Below are positions 61,384 through 64,000 of a DNA stretch of 64,000 nucleotides, in pieces. The stretch is taken from assembly GCA_900541145.1 (NCBI GenBank), contig UQIH01000001.1, forward strand, positions 221,636 through 285,635, written 5' to 3'. Below the pieces are notes generated by a model. It was not told the origin of the DNA and did no database searches. It was given only the letters and a program-made list of their open reading frames with translations. Source of the stretch: an uncultured Collinsella sp. GTDB taxonomy: Bacteria; Actinomycetota; Coriobacteriia; Coriobacteriales; Coriobacteriaceae. Positions within the stretch are counted from its first letter, which is position 1. Every line of letters starts with the position of its first letter. The position numbers were made by a program, and so were the translations under genes.

Positions 61384-62007
61384 ATGCCCGATTCCCGCAC
61401 CCTCTGGACCGCCGTCGTTATCATCTGCATCGCCGTGTCGGTGTTCTTTAGCGTCAAAAAACGCACCACGTTCAAGCGTCTGCAGCAGTTGATGGCCGCC
61501 AAGCAGTGGGACGAGTTCGATCGTTTGCTCGACGCCAAACTCACCAGCATGCTGTACCCGCGCTATAACCGCGACTACCTGCGCCTGAACTCCTATCTGC
61601 TGCGCGAGGACCACGAGCGCGCCAGCGAGATGTTCGACCTGCTGCTGGGACTCAACCTCCCCAAGATGCAGCGTGTCGACCTGGTAATTAAGGCCTTTAA
61701 CTACTACGTTGGCCAGGAGGACCGCAAAAAGTCCAAGGAGCTGTTGCACGAGATCAAGGGCTTTGAGGGCGGTCAAGCCGAAGCGGTTGCACACGAGTGT
61801 CAGCTGATGTACGACACGATGATCTTGAAGCGCCACAACGATATTCCCGAGCTGGAGCGCATGCTCGAGGAGGCCGGCGACGATAAGGTCAAGAGCTGCC
61901 GCCTGGAATACCTGCTGGCCCTGCAGTACAAGAACAAGGGCGACGAAGCCAAGTTCCAGGAGTTCCTGGAGAAGTCGGGGCAACACTCGATGGCCGTCAA
62001 CGCGTAA
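61384..62007 (+). CDS. TPR-like protein with N-terminal membrane anchor
   Basis: A 207-residue protein with one TM helix (about 8-24, VVIICIAVSVFFSV) and a helical remainder that reads like weak TPR repeats (FDRLLDAKLTSML, ASEMFDLLLGL, SRCRLEYLLALQYKNKG-like). TATAAT lies at 61323-61328. The ribosome site is weak. No family recognised. Confidence 0.78.
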   Translation: MPDSRTLWTAVVIICIAVSVFFSVKKRTTFKRLQQLMAAKQWDEFDRLLDAKLTSMLYPRYNRDYLRLNSYLLREDHERASEMFDLLLGLNLPKMQRVDLVIKAFNYYVGQEDRKKSKELLHEIKGFEGGQAEAVAHECQLMYDTMILKRHNDIPELERMLEEAGDDKVKSCRLEYLLALQYKNKGDEAKFQEFLEKSGQHSMAVNA

Positions 62008-62038
62008 CGGACGGCTTGTGCTAGACTTCTAGTCTCAC

Positions 62039-62123
62039 GGGGGCGTGGCGGAATTGGCATACGCAGGAGACTTAAAATCTCTCGCCGCAAGGATTGTGGG
62101 TTCGAGTCCCACCGCCCCTACCA
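62039..62123 (+). tRNA. tRNA-Leu (anticodon TAA)
   Basis: A class II tRNA of 85 bases: acceptor GGGGGCG with CGCCCCT (one G-U), anticodon stem GGAGA/TCTCT with loop CTTAAAA, a variable arm CGCCGCAAGGATT, T-arm GTGGG-TTCGAGT-CCCAC, encoded CCA. The anticodon TAA is at 62073-62075. Confidence 0.95.
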
Positions 62124-62371
62124 TGTGATTGCTTGCGAGCCCGTGTTCCCCAGGGATGTGGGCTCGCTTCTTTTAGATGCCGGTGGGACTCGAACCCGCG
62201 AGGGGGCGAGCGTTAAGCGGACGCGCAGCGTCCGTAGCGAGCCGGCGAGGGCGCCGACAGGCGGCCGAAGCCGGTGCGTATTTGCGCAGCAAATACGCAG
62301 ACGTCCCACCGCCCCTGCCACGTATTGTTTACGAGCTCGTGTCCCCAAGGGATGCGGGCTCGTTTCTTTTA
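62104..62371. repeat. Duplicated 3' end of tRNA-Leu with its terminator
   Basis: The sequence from GTCCCACCGCCCC through the terminator (62106-62175) recurs, diverged, at 62303-62371. Between the two, GGTGGGACTCGAACC at 62182-62196 is an inverted copy of the T-arm. The 130 bases inside carry no gene. This looks like an att-type duplication or the remains of repeated tRNA-targeted insertion. Confidence 0.7.
62135..62174 (+). terminator. Terminator of tRNA-Leu
   Basis: GCGAGCCC pairs with GGGCTCGC around 17 bases, followed by TTCTTTT. Confidence 0.85.
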
Positions 62372-62389
62372 CACGCCGGCAGGGCTCTA

Positions 62390-62456
62390 AGTTGCGGTGG
62401 AATAGATCCTGTTTATACCGTTTACCAGCTTATTTAGGAACTATTTCACCGCAACT
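62390..62456. repeat. Inverted repeat, second copy of the AGTTGCGGTGAAATAG family
   Basis: AGTTGCGGTGGAATAGATCCT and AGGAACTATTTCACCGCAACT are arms with two mismatches around 25 bases. Compare 25547-25615. Confidence 0.8.
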
Positions 62457-62469
62457 CAGAGGAAGACGG

Positions 62470-63471
62470 TTAAAGAGCACTCAGGCTCGGGGTCCAGCCG
62501 ATGGTGGGGGTCGCGCCGTCGAGGGTCTCGTTGATGGTGGCGGCCATACCGGCGAGCAGGCTGTTCTCGCTTACGGTGAGCGTCTTGTAACCGCCGGCGC
62601 GCATGAGTTCGCGAATCACCACGGCGCCAGCGAGAATCACGCCCGCACGCTTGGGCTGCACGCCCGGTAGCGCGGCGATGCCCTCCACGTCCAGCGTGGA
62701 CATGCGCTCGATAGCGGCCGAGATCTGCTCCATCGAAAGCTCGCGCAGGTGCACAAAGCTCGAGTCGTACGGCTCCAGCTCGTGGACCAGCGCCACGAGT
62801 GTGGTGACGGTACCGCCCACCGCGACCAAGCGCTCGGCGCGCTCAAAATCGCTCGGCAGGCTCTCAAAGTAAGCCTCGAACTGCTCGCGCGCCCAGTCGG
62901 CAGCGGCAGCAAGCTCGCCGTCCGAAGGCGGCAACGCCGAGAAGAAACGCTCCGTCACACGACGGCAACCAATGTCCAGCGAACGCGTTCCCTCCAGCGC
63001 GAAGACCCCGCGCTCCGGCGCGTATACGCCCGTAGCGAGCTCCGTGGAGCCGCCGCCCGAATCGGCGACGATAATGCGTTCACCGGCAAAGTCGTGCGCC
63101 ACGCCAAAAAATGTCAGGCGCGCCTCGACCTCGCCCGGAATCACCTGTGGCTCAAGCCCCAAATCGCGCAGGCCGTCCAGCAGCAGCGCAGTGTTGGACG
63201 CATCGCGCGCGGCACTCGTGCACGTGGTGCAGACGCACGCGGCCCCAAAGGCACGCGCCTCGTCCACAAACATGCGGCATGCGGCGAGCACACGCTCGAC
63301 CGCCGCCTCGCAAAAGCGGCCCGTCGCGTCCACGCCCTCGCCCAGATCGGTAATCTCGGTATGCTTGGACGATTCCACGATCGCCCCGCCCTCGACCTGG
63401 GCCAACACCAGTCGCGACGACACCGTTCCCAGGTCGATCGCGGCTACCTTATAGCGTTTGCAATTTGTCAT
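62470..63471 (-). CDS. ppx: Exopolyphosphatase / pppGpp phosphohydrolase family protein
   Basis: A 333-residue member of the Ppx/GppA ASKHA family. AAIDLGTVSSRLVLA is the N-terminal phosphate motif, IVADSGGGSTELATG the second, and LVAVGGTVTTLVAL the third. It lacks the C-terminal HD domain of the longer Ppx forms. It may cleave polyphosphate or pppGpp; which cannot be told from sequence. GGAGGGGAGCC precedes the ATG. Confidence 0.9.
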   Translation of the reverse strand: MTNCKRYKVAAIDLGTVSSRLVLAQVEGGAIVESSKHTEITDLGEGVDATGRFCEAAVERVLAACRMFVDEARAFGAACVCTTCTSAARDASNTALLLDGLRDLGLEPQVIPGEVEARLTFFGVAHDFAGERIIVADSGGGSTELATGVYAPERGVFALEGTRSLDIGCRRVTERFFSALPPSDGELAAAADWAREQFEAYFESLPSDFERAERLVAVGGTVTTLVALVHELEPYDSSFVHLRELSMEQISAAIERMSTLDVEGIAALPGVQPKRAGVILAGAVVIRELMRAGGYKTLTVSENSLLAGMAATINETLDGATPTIGWTPSLSAL

Positions 63472-63491
63472 TGCGGGCTCCCCTCCGGGCG

Positions 63492-63980
63492 CTATTTGCC
63501 GTTGGACACGACCGTCTGGCCCTCGACACCGTTAAACCCAAACAGCATGTCGAGCGCCTGGATGTACCACGGCGCGTCCTTACCGACTTCTTCGATTTCC
63601 TTGGCAACTTCGCTGGCCTTCTTGGCGTTTGAAGACTTCTGGCTCGACGAAGGATCCGAATCGTCGTCCAGGCCCTGCACTTCAATCCTCTTCTCGCCTG
63701 GCATCACCAGGCCCAAGTCCTCGGATGCCGCATCCTTGATACCCTCCTCCGAGAGCAACTTGTCGACGCTTTTTTGCAGGTCGTCGTTATATTGCTCGCG
63801 AATCTCAACCTGCTTGGCCAAGATGTCGCTCGAGCGTTTTGCCACATACAGGTCGCGCACGGGGAAATACAGGCTCACGAGCGCCAGGGCAACGACAATG
63901 CCAACAAACAGCCCTCGCTGAGGACCGTGGGTAAAGTCGTAGATTGCCTTGACCACCGCGTTGTCGTTGGCGTAGTGCAT
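63492..63980 (-). CDS. DivIC/FtsB-family septum formation protein
   Basis: At least 162 residues: a TM helix (about 24-42, FVGIVVALALVSLYFPV), then coiled-coil (VEIREQYNDDLQKSVDKLLSEEG) and a polar tail ending with WYIQALDMLFGF. This is the DivIC/FtsB plan in the cell-division complex. The ATG at 63980 has no ribosome site, and the frame remains open to the window edge, so the true start may lie outside. It is 20 bases before the ppx-like gene. Confidence 0.85.
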   Translation of the reverse strand: MHYANDNAVVKAIYDFTHGPQRGLFVGIVVALALVSLYFPVRDLYVAKRSSDILAKQVEIREQYNDDLQKSVDKLLSEEGIKDAASEDLGLVMPGEKRIEVQGLDDDSDPSSSQKSSNAKKASEVAKEIEEVGKDAPWYIQALDMLFGFNGVEGQTVVSNGK

Positions 63981-64000
63981 AAAGTCCGAGCCCGAAAAAC

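Overview
The window reads as one chromosomal stretch of a fairly GC-rich, gut-type Actinomycetota. Three things suggest Coriobacteriia, most likely a Collinsella-like species: a mannose-family PTS cluster for an amino sugar, an archaeal-type topoisomerase I beside tatBC and hypAB, and class Ic aspartate aminotransferase. This taxonomy is inference from gene content; no rRNA is present. Most genes lie on the minus strand in short, tightly packed operons with good Shine-Dalgarno sequences.

Region 1 (1-11.5 kb) is an amino-sugar (probably N-acetylgalactosamine) utilisation cluster. It holds a complete mannose-family PTS (IIA, a YajC-like protein, IIB, IIC, IID), a GntR/HutC repressor, an AgaS-type deaminase/isomerase, a NagA-type deacetylase, a LacC-type tagatose-6-phosphate kinase, an aldose-1-epimerase-like protein and a YhcH-family protein. 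The left edge carries a second IIB-like gene whose phosphorylatable histidine is replaced by tyrosine. A 45-codon remnant of a second nagA lies between lacC and yhcH. The sequence CTGGTAGTAACCAG and a near copy lie at the agaS and PTS promoters and are candidate repressor operators. No tagatose-bisphosphate aldolase is visible in the window.

Region 2 (11.5-33.8 kb) is mostly housekeeping: NAD-type isocitrate dehydrogenase with a HEAT-like protein, a small membrane protein and a GarR-like dehydrogenase that ends in a Cys/His-rich tail; DegV; long-form hibernation factor; a solute-binding lipoprotein with a long leader; the tmk-holB-ricT-comFC operon; a zinc-ribbon membrane protein; tatB-tatC-hypA-hypB-topA; a STAS anti-anti-sigma factor; and an aminotransferase.

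Region 3 (33.8-57.4 kb) holds nhaA, Mn-pyrophosphatase, ROK glucokinase, a second GntR regulator with manA, pcrA, uppP, a universal stress protein, a hipBA toxin-antitoxin pair with three evenly spaced operators, a Bce-like two-component system, purH, a GNAT enzyme, a DUF2207 membrane protein, leaderless gluQ and a phosphoesterase. Region 4 (57.4-64 kb) holds a DUF4342 protein, a second two-component system, a VOC protein with an orphan PTS IIB, tRNA-Leu with a duplicated 3' end, an exopolyphosphatase-like gene and a DivIC/FtsB protein cut close to the right edge.

The intergenic DNA is the least ordinary part. It contains several families of short inverted repeats: REPIN-like doublets with GGGAC cores, a family centred on TGAGTACTGTTA, a 184-bp MITE-like palindrome, and two large nested hairpins. 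No CRISPR array, complete transposase, prophage or rRNA was seen.
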